Shown here: positions 28,439 through 36,750 of the stretch, one piece after another | Layout of the letters: each line of letters starts with the position of its first letter | Position numbering within the stretch: the stretch's first letter is position 1 | From: Vibrio jasicida CAIM 1864 = LMG 25398 | Lineage (GTDB): Bacteria > Pseudomonadota > Gammaproteobacteria > Enterobacterales > Vibrionaceae | Direction: 5' to 3' | DNA: 64,000 bases | Assembly: GCF_000400365.1 (NCBI RefSeq) | Contig: NZ_BAOG01000030.1 | Location: 1 to 64,000, forward strand | Position numbers and translations under genes: made by a program | Notes under the pieces: model-generated | The model's database searches: none | What the model was told of the DNA's origin: nothing | Seen by the model: only the letters and a program-made list of their open reading frames with translations

Positions 28439-29701
28439 TTATTTTCTCGCTAGCTTGTGATGCGCACGGGAGAAATGATCGGCACAGAATGCACCAACAA
28501 TCGAAAGCTCACCTGCCAAGCATAAACCGGCAGCGACTTCTGCTAACGCTTTTGCTTTGCCATTGCCGTGCAAACCAAGGATATCCAAACACGCTTTCTG
28601 AGTTGGTAGGCCAGTACCGCCACCAACGGTGCCAACCATGATGTTTGGCAAAGTGACAGAGGTATACAGATTGCCGTGAGAATCCACATCCATTCTAGTA
28701 ATACCAACCGCAGATTCTGCAACGCACGCTGCATCTTGTCCGCAGGCGATGTACAGAGCGGTGAGGGCATTGGCGTAGTGCGCGTTAATACCGATAGTGC
28801 CGCTTAGTAATCCACCTACAGTATTCATTTTGCCAAACTTGACCATCGCATCTGGTGTGGTGTGCAGGTATTTCTCGACCAAAGCTGCAGGAATCGTCAC
28901 TTCAGCTGAGACTTTTTTACCGCGAACAGAGCGTAAAGTGTGGGCGTTGGCTTTCTTATCACCAGATAAGTTGCCGTCAAGGTAAGCATCAACCGGCGCG
29001 ATTGGACTGTGTTCAAGAATGTAATGGAAGACTTTGTGTGTCGCGATGGTCACCATGTTCTGACCAGATGCGTCGCCCGTCACGTATTCAAACACCAAGT
29101 AAACATGATTGCCTTCGATGTTGACGTTGATGTCTTTAAGCTTGCCGTGCGTGGTGGTGGATTCTGCTTCTTTGCGGAAGATATCGTATTGAGTGACCAC
29201 CCAACTGACGAACTGCGCTGCTTCTGTAAGTGATTGGAAACCAAACACGGGAGTACGACTCACGCCTTCGCAGATCAAAAGCGTACTTGCGCCACCAGCT
29301 GCGGTAATCAAGTTCGCGCCTCGGTTATAGGAGGCAACGAGAGCGGCTTCTGTTGTTGCGAGTGGTACTAAGTAGTCGTCATTCGCGAACAAGCCGTTAA
29401 TGCGAAGAGGCCCAGCAACACCGACAGGGACGTTAACGGTACCAATAAAGTGTTCAATGTTGTTGGCGTATTGGTCGTAATGCGATTGTGTGAAAGGATC
29501 CAGCAGAAGATCTTTGTCCGTCATCGATTCGAGTACTTTCCAACGGCGTTCAATGTGCTTTTCCGTCAGACCCGCACTGAGGCAAAGTTTCTTTTCTGGC
29601 TTGTGGTATTTCGGTTCTAATGCCGATTGTACTTTTTCGCAGGTTTCATTATCAGAGAGTGCAGAGCTATTCCTTGCGCTGTCTAAATTTAATTTCGGCA
29701 T
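28439..29701 (-). CDS. HMG-CoA reductase, class I (NADPH type)
   Basis: The 420-residue cytoplasmic enzyme converts HMG-CoA to mevalonate. Class I motifs are present: the catalytic Glu in ATTEAALVAS, RGKKVSAEV carrying the lysine region, GQDAA with the catalytic Asp, GTVGGGTGLPTQ, and a histidine in SRAHHK near the C terminus. It lacks the N-terminal membrane anchor of eukaryotic enzymes. Class I reductases in vibrios have been proposed to come from archaea by transfer (established knowledge). No other mevalonate-pathway gene lies in this window. It appears to be a single-gene unit with a weak ribosome-binding site. Confidence 0.93.
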   Translation of the reverse strand: MPKLNLDSARNSSALSDNETCEKVQSALEPKYHKPEKKLCLSAGLTEKHIERRWKVLESMTDKDLLLDPFTQSHYDQYANNIEHFIGTVNVPVGVAGPLRINGLFANDDYLVPLATTEAALVASYNRGANLITAAGGASTLLICEGVSRTPVFGFQSLTEAAQFVSWVVTQYDIFRKEAESTTTHGKLKDINVNIEGNHVYLVFEYVTGDASGQNMVTIATHKVFHYILEHSPIAPVDAYLDGNLSGDKKANAHTLRSVRGKKVSAEVTIPAALVEKYLHTTPDAMVKFGKMNTVGGLLSGTIGINAHYANALTALYIACGQDAACVAESAVGITRMDVDSHGNLYTSVTLPNIMVGTVGGGTGLPTQKACLDILGLHGNGKAKALAEVAAGLCLAGELSIVGAFCADHFSRAHHKLARK

Positions 29702-30113
29702 ACAAACGTTTCTTTATTCATTTGGTTTGGAATTGTAGTGATACAAAACGTGATTACAATCCCGCGTATACGTTTTGCAACAAAAGGCTGCTTAACTTCA
29801 AACTCACTGAAATCTTATTTGGCGAATAAATAGCCCTTTAAATGCTTGGTATAAAGCGTCTGGTTTTTGCGCATTTTTCTCTATATTATTGAAAATAAGA
29901 TAAAAATCGGACTGATTTGAAAGGTTAAAATCGAGCAGTGAAGAGCTTAAATAGAAATTCCTTCTTTCTGTAAAAATTGTGCAAAGTGGGCGAACTACTC
30001 TAATTTGAGACTTCAAATAATGAGATTGGAATGTGGTCGGGTGGCGTAAAATGGTAAATAACTTGGTTTGCGCCACGGCATAATAGCCCCACGTTTTCAA
30101 TTGAGGGTAACGT
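29702..30113. promoter_or_regulatory. intergenic region upstream of HMG-CoA reductase and a small ORF
   Basis: No long gene is convincing. A GTGGCG/CGCCAC inverted repeat spans 30041-30076, and a 16-base TGGCGTAAAATGGTAA at 30042-30057 includes a TAAAAT that could be a -10 element for the small ORF at 30114. The same 16 bases recur at 41969-41984. Confidence 0.4.
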
Positions 30114-30230
30114 ATGATTGTTTACTTTCGAGTTCAGGACGTAGAAGTGCTGTGTGATGAAATAGACCTCGCAACACTGATGCAAGCCAAGCTCAAACAA
30201 TTACCAACTACCAAGCCTCAAATGGACTGA
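30114..30230 (+). CDS. small 38-residue protein of unknown function
   Basis: ATG 30114 is preceded by GAGGG at good spacing and opens a 38-codon frame ending at TGA 30228-30230. The product starts MIVYFRVQDVEVLCDEIDLA and ends in a short polar tail; it has one cysteine and no membrane segment. A TAAAAT-containing promoter-like motif lies 57 bases upstream of the start. I do not recognise a family, and the call rests on ribosome-binding site, coding-like composition and position between two genes. Confidence 0.5.
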   Translation: MIVYFRVQDVEVLCDEIDLATLMQAKLKQLPTTKPQMD

Positions 30231-30241
30231 GCAGTATAACG

Positions 30242-31255
30242 TCACGAAGTGCTGGATGCGTTCAGCGCAATAGACTGTTTATACACTTTAGGAGATAACC
30301 CGGACACTCTTTTAAAGGCGCGCGAAAAGTGCGAAATACTGGTGTAGCCAAGTTGATTGGATATATAAGTGAGAGAGTGTCCTTCTTCCATCAATTCGCA
30401 AGAAACAGAGAACATCAATGACTCTTTAATATGCCGAAAAGAAGTGCCTTCATTCTTTAACTTTCTTTGAAAGGTTCGGACAGAATAGCTCAGCAACTGA
30501 GCCGCTTCTTCTATCGACAAATTACGCTCTCGCACATAAGGGCGCAGGAGTTCAAACACGCTATCGGTAAAACTTGTATGCCACTGGATCTGACTCGGTT
30601 CAGCGCCTAACTGTGAGTCCGATATTTGGATTGGTACGTTAAGAATGTCCGCGGGAATGTAAACACCGGTCTTCTCTTGACCCACAAATATCTGGCACTG
30701 GCTAGGAACAACACTTTTTACGATATCGCTGTTACTGCCTTGCAGGCGTACCTTACTTGGATACCAAGCGGTCTTGGTCAAAATGCTAATGAGCTCAATG
30801 ATGTAAATCACAGCAAATGCTTCAGACCAGTTAGCGATTTGAGTGTCTTTCTGTTCCGAATATCGACAGAACCAGGCGTGGCCATGGTGGGTTTCGAAAG
30901 AAACGTTACTGCCAGGCGAGTCTAAACTGAAGATTTCATCTATGTGCTGCATTGAATCGCCGATGGTTTGAAATGGCACAAACTGATGCAAGACATTGGG
31001 TATAACGCGGCGACGAAAGACTAACACCAATAAGTCGGTGAATTTCGTTACGCCAAGTTGAGAAGAAGTGAGATGAATTAAACGTTTTATCGATTCAGAC
31101 GGAATGTAGTCGCTCTCGGTTTGGAATAAGTCCGCAGGTAAGCCAGCGTCACTAAGTAGCTTATGCTTGTCCAAGCCATAGTCAGCAAAGACTTCGACTA
31201 GGATTCGAGCATAGTTAGTCTGAATGACAGGTAGATGAAACGTTTGATTTGGCAT
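30242..31255 (-). CDS. AraC-family regulator (OruR/Arabinose_bd type)
   Basis: The 337-residue protein has an N-terminal ligand-sensing region of about 200 residues of the type seen in OruR/VirS-like regulators, and a C-terminal AraC DNA-binding domain (about 235-330, NLSIEEAAQLLSYSVRTFQRKL and SYISNQLGY-like second helix, FSRAFKRVSGLSPKVY). It is transcribed away from the HlyD-type operon at 31405 across a 149-base gap and probably controls it. GGAG precedes the start. A second regulator with the same plan is at 43908. Confidence 0.88.
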   Translation of the reverse strand: MPNQTFHLPVIQTNYARILVEVFADYGLDKHKLLSDAGLPADLFQTESDYIPSESIKRLIHLTSSQLGVTKFTDLLVLVFRRRVIPNVLHQFVPFQTIGDSMQHIDEIFSLDSPGSNVSFETHHGHAWFCRYSEQKDTQIANWSEAFAVIYIIELISILTKTAWYPSKVRLQGSNSDIVKSVVPSQCQIFVGQEKTGVYIPADILNVPIQISDSQLGAEPSQIQWHTSFTDSVFELLRPYVRERNLSIEEAAQLLSYSVRTFQRKLKNEGTSFRHIKESLMFSVSCELMEEGHSLTYISNQLGYTSISHFSRAFKRVSGLSPKVYKQSIALNASSTS

Positions 31256-31404
31256 TTTAGCGGATACTCCTTTATCACTGTTTTATCTTAGCGCATAACG
31301 CACGGTTTTAGATATAGCTCGCTATTTATTATTCAATTAATTGAAGGTTGAGCAGGACGGTATATTCTTAAAATGTTCAATCTATTCAATGGCAAGGGGA
31401 TAAC

Positions 31405-32526
31405 ATGTCCGAGAACGAAAAACAAAAACAGCCAACGGAAGTGGCAGAAAACAAAGAGACGAATAAAAAAGACAAAGTAAAGACGGTCACCAACTATTTG
31501 CTTTTGTTTATTGTCGTCATGCTCGGGTTCAGCATTGTGTCAGACCGCATCATTCCAGTGACTGACAATGCACGCGTCAAAGGCTATATCGTGCCGATAA
31601 AACCTCAGGTTTCTGGCAACGTTTTAGATATTAAGGTTCGTCCGAACCAACTTGTAGAAGAAGGTGATGAGCTTGCTGTTCTTGATAAATCTGATTACCA
31701 GATCGCGGTAAAGCAAGCTGAAGAGAATCTGGAAGTTGCTGGGCAGAACGTTGGTGCGCAAACCGCGTCCATCGCTTCGGCTCAAGCGAGATTAACTTCT
31801 GCGATTGTTGAGCGCCAAAACACTGAAGCGCAAGCCAACCGTGTTCTTGCCATGGCAGAGAAAGGCGTAGTGTCGAAATCAGACGCGGACAAAGCGAGAG
31901 CATCATTGGCAACCGCGAGAGCAAACGTAGTAAATGCAGAAGCGGATCTTGAAAAAGCGAAACAACAACTTGGCGCAGAAGGTGAAGAAAACAGCCAAGT
32001 CAAAGCGGCATTGCTGGCACTTGAGCAAGCTCAACTGAACTTAGAACGTACAGTGATTCGTGCGCCAACTCAAGGTGGTGTTTCGAACTTCAGCTTGACC
32101 GAAGGCTTCTACGCTTCAGCAGGCCAGCCAATTATGACGTTTGTGTCGACAGAAGACATCTGGATAGAAGCATACTTTCGTGAAAACAGTTTAGGCAACG
32201 TCAGCATTGGTGACGAAGTAGAAATCGCCCTCGATTTTGTTCCTGGCAAAGTCATCAAAGGCAAAGTCAGCAGCATTGACTGGGGTGTCGATTGGGGACA
32301 AAACCAACAAGCGGGTAAGCTCGCGCAAGCCAACCAACAAACAGGCTGGTTACGCCAAACGCAAATGTTACCAATCGCTATCGAGTTTGATCGCGAAGAA
32401 GTAACGGGAATGCTACGCGTTGGCGGTCAAGCAGACGTGATTGTTTATAGCGGTGACAACTTCGTGTTCAACACGCTTGGCAAACTTTGGATTCGTCTAC
32501 TGAGCGTACTGTCTTATGTCCGATAA
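31405..32526 (+). CDS. HlyD/EmrA-type membrane fusion protein
   Basis: The 373-residue periplasmic adaptor has a charged cytoplasmic tail, one membrane anchor (about 31-50), a biotinyl-lipoyl-like hairpin domain (PIKPQVSGNVLDIKVRPNQLVEEGD), a long alpha-helical coiled-coil hairpin (about 95-205) and a C-terminal beta-barrel. Such proteins bridge an inner-membrane pump to an outer-membrane channel. AAGGGG precedes ATG 31405. It overlaps the next gene by 11 bases, so the DUF2955 protein is its likely pump partner. Confidence 0.92.
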   Translation: MSENEKQKQPTEVAENKETNKKDKVKTVTNYLLLFIVVMLGFSIVSDRIIPVTDNARVKGYIVPIKPQVSGNVLDIKVRPNQLVEEGDELAVLDKSDYQIAVKQAEENLEVAGQNVGAQTASIASAQARLTSAIVERQNTEAQANRVLAMAEKGVVSKSDADKARASLATARANVVNAEADLEKAKQQLGAEGEENSQVKAALLALEQAQLNLERTVIRAPTQGGVSNFSLTEGFYASAGQPIMTFVSTEDIWIEAYFRENSLGNVSIGDEVEIALDFVPGKVIKGKVSSIDWGVDWGQNQQAGKLAQANQQTGWLRQTQMLPIAIEFDREEVTGMLRVGGQADVIVYSGDNFVFNTLGKLWIRLLSVLSYVR

Positions 32527-33529
32527 TCTGAGCATTGATAACGCAACTCAACGTCGGATTCTGCGCTTCACCATTGGTGTAGGTCTGGCGGTGTTTCTCG
32601 CTGCTTGGATTAATTGGCAACTGGCGTTTGTCGCGCCGGTATTTACCGCGAAGTTCTTGGTCGATAAGCCAAACCTTCATAGAGAAACGATTTACGAGTT
32701 GCTGCTGGCATTGATTGCCACGATGGGATTGGGACTGCTTCTTTCAGGAGGCATTACTCAGTACCCAATTGTTCTACTGATTGCCGTCGGTTTGATGATG
32801 GCATGGGGTTACTACTTGTTTACTGACCCCAAATGGAATCTGTTCGCGACCATTTTGTTGATTGCGGTGTTGATGCTGCCGTTCATGGCAATAAACAATC
32901 CAGCGGTTTCCTTGGTTCTCGCGAGTGGCTTGGCGATTTCTGGAGCGGTATCGGTGGCGATTTTTGCTCTGGTTCATATTTATCTTCCAGAGCCAGACAG
33001 TGAGTTCGCTGGCTATGCGACTCCACCAATTGGCAGAGAACAACGTTGGCATGCGTCATTTCGAGCCATGTTGATTTCGTTTCCTGTGGTGTGCTTCTTC
33101 TTTATCTTTCAGATTTCAGAAGCGCTGCTCACTATGATGTTTGTCGCGTTGCTGTCTTTGATGATTACGTCAGAGAAGTCAGTCAAATTAAGCGCGTTCT
33201 TAATCATCAGTAACGGTATCGGCGGGATACTTGCCATCTTGGCTTTCTCGATTCTCGCCATTGTGCCAAGCATATTCTTTTATACCGCCTTTATTGCGTT
33301 ATTGGCGGTATTGATAGGGAAGAAGATTTACACCGTGCCAGATAAGGCACCGATATTCGCCACGGCGTTCAGTACCTTGCTTGTCTTAATCGGCAGCACG
33401 CTAATGAGCTCTGGCGATATCGACAGCAATACATTTATCCGAATCTTCCAATTGGTGTTGGTCGGGACATACATGATCCTCGCATCACTCTTTTTGGAAA
33501 CCAGACAATGGAAGTTTTTGCAAACATAA
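32516..33529 (+). CDS. DUF2955 inner-membrane protein (FUSC-like efflux partner)
   Basis: The 337-residue protein has about ten hydrophobic segments in two blocks (residues about 15-160 and 185-330) separated by a short polar loop (PEPDSEFAGYATPP). It matches DUF2955, related to the FUSC/AaeB type of aromatic-acid exporters. The 11-base overlap with the HlyD-type gene argues for a two-component pump. The substrate is unknown. Confidence 0.8.
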   Translation: MSDNLSIDNATQRRILRFTIGVGLAVFLAAWINWQLAFVAPVFTAKFLVDKPNLHRETIYELLLALIATMGLGLLLSGGITQYPIVLLIAVGLMMAWGYYLFTDPKWNLFATILLIAVLMLPFMAINNPAVSLVLASGLAISGAVSVAIFALVHIYLPEPDSEFAGYATPPIGREQRWHASFRAMLISFPVVCFFFIFQISEALLTMMFVALLSLMITSEKSVKLSAFLIISNGIGGILAILAFSILAIVPSIFFYTAFIALLAVLIGKKIYTVPDKAPIFATAFSTLLVLIGSTLMSSGDIDSNTFIRIFQLVLVGTYMILASLFLETRQWKFLQT

Positions 33530-33558
33530 CACTTAACAGACAGTTAAAAGGTAACGCT

Positions 33559-34680
33559 ATGAAAGCTTCAAATGATTTCTCTAAACAGGCGATAGACGCC
33601 GCTATCAAGATCGGAGCCGTAGCGTTACTGATCTGGTGGTGTTTCTCTATCCTCAGTCCGTTCATTATGTTGGTCGTGTGGGGCGGCATTATTGCCATCG
33701 CGCTCTACCCAGTCATGATGTCCCTTCATAATCGCTTAGGTATCTCAAAAGGTAAGGCGAGTGCGCTCATCAGCACTATTGGTGTGCTGTTACTTTTAAT
33801 CCCACTTATCGCGCTCTCATCTGGTCTTTATACCAGTGGTACCGAGGTCGTCACTGGGTTGCAAGATGGCACTTTAGTTGTGCCTAAGCCACAAGAAAGC
33901 TTAAAAGAGATCCCTGTCGTGGGTGACAAGCTGTTCGTTGCGGTTAACTACGCATCGACCAACATGGAAGGCTTCCTAGTTAAGTATGGCGAACAAGTAA
34001 AAGGTTTCCTTTCTCAAGCAGCATCTATCGTGGGCTCGGTAAGTGGTGGTTTCATTCAGTTCATCATTTCGACCATGATTGCCGGTGCGTTCATGAGCAA
34101 TGCTGAAGTTTGCCAGAAAGGTTTTACCAAGCTAGCTGACCGCCTCACCAACAAGAAAGGTGAAGCGTTGATTGATCTTTCTAAGTCGACCGTTCGCAGT
34201 GTCGTTCAAGGTGTGATTGGTGTTGCACTGATTCAATCTGTCATGGCGGGTGTTGTTATGGTCGCGGTTGGCGTTCCTGCTGCGGCGCTTTGGATGGTTG
34301 CCGTGATTCTGGTTGCGATTGTTCAGCTACCACCAATTCTGGCGTTGATTCCTGCGATTATTTACGTGTTTAGCGTCGAATCGACACTGGTTGCTGGCAT
34401 CTTCCTCATCTGGTGTATCTTGGTGAGCGCGAGTGATGCGGTACTGAAACCTGTTCTTCTAAGCCGTGGTTCTGACACACCGATGCTTGTGACACTATTG
34501 GGTGCACTGGGTGGTATGGCAATGTCTGGTATCGTTGGTCTATTTGTTGGTGCCGTGGTACTGAGCCTAACTTACCAATTGATGGTGAATTGGTTAGATG
34601 AAGATGACGCGGAAACAAACAAAGCACTGAGCATTGAGCAAAAAGCGAAGGAGGAAGACAAAGTAGAGGTGGCATCATGA
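33559..34680 (+). CDS. AI-2E transporter/PerM family membrane protein
   Basis: The 373-residue inner-membrane protein has seven or eight hydrophobic segments and the family blocks LIWWCFSILSPFIMLVVWGGIIAIALYP and RSVVQGVIGVALIQ, followed by VLKPVLLSRG and LGALGG. The family includes TqsA and PerM; despite the name, most members have unproven substrates. I place the start at ATG 33559 after AAAGG; the frame also opens upstream at 33508, inside the DUF2955 gene. It ends with a 4-base ATGA overlap with the channel gene. Confidence 0.88.
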   Translation: MKASNDFSKQAIDAAIKIGAVALLIWWCFSILSPFIMLVVWGGIIAIALYPVMMSLHNRLGISKGKASALISTIGVLLLLIPLIALSSGLYTSGTEVVTGLQDGTLVVPKPQESLKEIPVVGDKLFVAVNYASTNMEGFLVKYGEQVKGFLSQAASIVGSVSGGFIQFIISTMIAGAFMSNAEVCQKGFTKLADRLTNKKGEALIDLSKSTVRSVVQGVIGVALIQSVMAGVVMVAVGVPAAALWMVAVILVAIVQLPPILALIPAIIYVFSVESTLVAGIFLIWCILVSASDAVLKPVLLSRGSDTPMLVTLLGALGGMAMSGIVGLFVGAVVLSLTYQLMVNWLDEDDAETNKALSIEQKAKEEDKVEVAS

Positions 34681-35336
34681 AACCGATGACCAGGGAAGAT
34701 AACTTCTACTTTTTGTTTTTCGCACTCATTGCGTTGTTTTTCGGCTGTGCTGTGATGCATCAGTTTTATCCAGATGGGCAGGAATTTGTTCTTGCTCTTT
34801 TGGTGGTGACACTAGGCGTTTCGATTGCAGGCATCAACAAGAAAAATAAAACAAACCGAACATGGTATGGCGTGTTACTGATTGTGGCCGTCATCTCCTA
34901 TGGGATGTCGTTTTTAGAGCATTTAGATCTGTCCATTTTGACGCTAAGTGCACTATTGGTGTTCTTGTTTTCGCACATATACTCGGCGCTAAAGCAGGTA
35001 GTATTAACCAAGTCAGTAACGACAAACCACATCATAGGTTCGATTTGTATCTATCTGCTCTTAGGACTGGCGTGGGCGGTGATCTACTTGTTGGTGTTGG
35101 AGTTTTTCCCAAGCTCTTTCACTGGATTAGAAGCAAAACCTTGGCTGTCGAACTTGTTTAATACCTTGTACTTTAGCTTTATCACGTTGACAACGGTGGG
35201 CTATGGTGACATTTCACCGACGGTTCCTGTGGCTCAGTTCTTCGTTTTCTTCGAGGCGATAGTTGGGAGCTTTTACTTGGCCATCATGGTGGCAAGTTTG
35301 GTGAGTATTCGTTTGGCTCAAGCACAGAGTGAGTAA
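34677..35336 (+). CDS. two-helix potassium channel family protein
   Basis: The 219-residue inner-membrane protein has several hydrophobic segments followed by a pore loop with the K+ selectivity filter TTVGYGD near residue 180 and a final pore-lining helix. It matches the Ion_trans_2 family and lacks a cytoplasmic RCK or cyclic-nucleotide domain. Its ATG overlaps the stop of the AI-2E-family gene (ATGA), indicating translational coupling. Why a K+ channel is tied to an efflux operon is unclear. Confidence 0.87.
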   Translation: MKPMTREDNFYFLFFALIALFFGCAVMHQFYPDGQEFVLALLVVTLGVSIAGINKKNKTNRTWYGVLLIVAVISYGMSFLEHLDLSILTLSALLVFLFSHIYSALKQVVLTKSVTTNHIIGSICIYLLLGLAWAVIYLLVLEFFPSSFTGLEAKPWLSNLFNTLYFSFITLTTVGYGDISPTVPVAQFFVFFEAIVGSFYLAIMVASLVSIRLAQAQSE

Positions 35337-35352
35337 ACAAATGAATGGTTTG

Positions 35353-35387
35353 AATGGCGGAGCTGAAAAGTCTCCGCCATTTTTGTT
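35353..35387. terminator. terminator after the channel gene
   Basis: AATGGCGGAG and CTCCGCCATT form a 10-bp stem followed by TTTTGTTTT; it may also serve manA from the other side. Confidence 0.85.
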
Positions 35388-35408
35388 TTAAGAGGAAATG
35401 AACTTAGC

Positions 35409-36632
35409 TTAGCTATTAAATGCACGAGCGACGCGACCTTCGCAACGGATTGTGTAGTTACCTACATAAGCAGGAATGAAAGCCGATTGCCCTTTGCCAA
35501 GCACCAATGTTTCGCCGCTTTCTGCAAGTAGCGTTACGTCCGCATCGATTGGCATCAAGATTTCTGCACTGCTCATCTCAACTTGTTGATCTTTTGGCTC
35601 TCGAAAGACAGAGAACTTGAAGTCTTGCACAGGGACAGGGAAGTTGTGCTCACAGCCGTTGATTGCTGCTTTGGTTAGCAGCGTGTTCATTGGTTTTGGA
35701 ATGAAGTCGGTACACTTAACCAGTTCTTCCACATCCATGTGTTTTGGTGTTAATCCAGCGCGAAGTACGTTGTCTGAGTTCGCCATGATTTCCAGACCAG
35801 TGCCTTTAATGTAAGCATGAGGTGTTCTTGCGCTCAGGAACATAGCTTCACCTGGTTTAAGCGTAATAACATTCAACAGTAATGGGGCAAACAAACCCAC
35901 GTCATTCGGGTACTGAGCAGCAAGGTCTAAAATCAATTCGCACACAGGGCGTACTTGGTTGGCTGCTGCGTAACTTAATAAGTGATCCACGGCGTTAACC
36001 TTGCGTGCTTCTTCCATGGAAAGAATCTCTACGAAGAACTGAGACAACCCATCTTGGTTGGGGTTACGCTCAAATTGTTCTAGGTAGCCGTTGATTTCAG
36101 GAATGTCACACAGGCGGAACTCAGCGATGATTTCATCAAAGGGACGAAAGCCGTTCATCGCTTGGTATTCAGTAAGTGCGTAAACCAGCTCTGGCTTATG
36201 GTTCGCATCTTTGTAATTACGATTGAATGCACTCAGCGGGACACCTAACTGTTGTTCTTTTGCATAACCTAGCTCCGCATCTTGCTTGTTTGGGTGCACT
36301 TGAATAGATAAGGCTTTATCCGCCGCAAGAATCTTGAATAGGAAAGGTAAGTCACCAAAGACTTCTGCCGTGCTTGGGGATAGAAACTCTGACGGATCTT
36401 GTTTGATCAATTCTGAAAGCGAGACAGTTGTACTTGAAGCGTCAGTGTTTGCTTGTGTAACGATAGAGCAACCATTCGGATGCGTACCCATCCAAACTTC
36501 AGCTTGAGGTTGTTGAGCTTCGTTAGCAAAACCAAACAAATCGTGGATAGCAGTGCGACTTCCCCAGTCGTAGTTTTGGATTTTATTGTCCATTTTGAAG
36601 AAGCATTTTGATGAAATAGTATTCGAATTCAT
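35409..36632 (-). CDS. manA: mannose-6-phosphate isomerase, class I
   Basis: This 407-residue zinc enzyme interconverts mannose 6-phosphate and fructose 6-phosphate. The class I motifs are present: QNYDWGS near the N terminus, AEVWMGTHP, the zinc-site QVHPNK and HKPELVYAL, and IMANSDNVLRAGLTPKHMDVEEL. A start 13 codons later (MDNKIQNYDWGS) is nearer the usual N terminus, so the true start could be 36593. It lies 118 bases after uhpC on the same strand, which suggests use of imported hexose phosphates. Confidence 0.95.
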   Translation of the reverse strand: MNSNTISSKCFFKMDNKIQNYDWGSRTAIHDLFGFANEAQQPQAEVWMGTHPNGCSIVTQANTDASSTTVSLSELIKQDPSEFLSPSTAEVFGDLPFLFKILAADKALSIQVHPNKQDAELGYAKEQQLGVPLSAFNRNYKDANHKPELVYALTEYQAMNGFRPFDEIIAEFRLCDIPEINGYLEQFERNPNQDGLSQFFVEILSMEEARKVNAVDHLLSYAAANQVRPVCELILDLAAQYPNDVGLFAPLLLNVITLKPGEAMFLSARTPHAYIKGTGLEIMANSDNVLRAGLTPKHMDVEELVKCTDFIPKPMNTLLTKAAINGCEHNFPVPVQDFKFSVFREPKDQQVEMSSAEILMPIDADVTLLAESGETLVLGKGQSAFIPAYVGNYTIRCEGRVARAFNS

Positions 36633-36722
36633 GAATTTTACCCGTAGAAAACCCTCCGAACTGAATCGGAAGCAAAAAATAGTGGAGATTGGACGGGTGA
36701 GCGGTTAACTCACCCTAAGAGG

Positions 36723-36741
36723 TGTAGAAGTCGCTTCTACA
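36723..36741. terminator. hairpin between uhpC and manA
   Basis: TGTAGAAG and CTTCTACA form an 8-bp stem with a 3-base loop. No strong T run follows on the minus strand, so it may only reduce read-through from uhpC into manA. Confidence 0.5.
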
Positions 36742-36750
36742 ATCAGATGT

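Noticed and set aside
29804..30200. Minus-strand frames between HMG-CoA reductase and the small ORF
   Set aside because: No ribosome-binding site, AT-rich Leu/Phe/Asn composition, and they would cover the promoter-like element at 30042.
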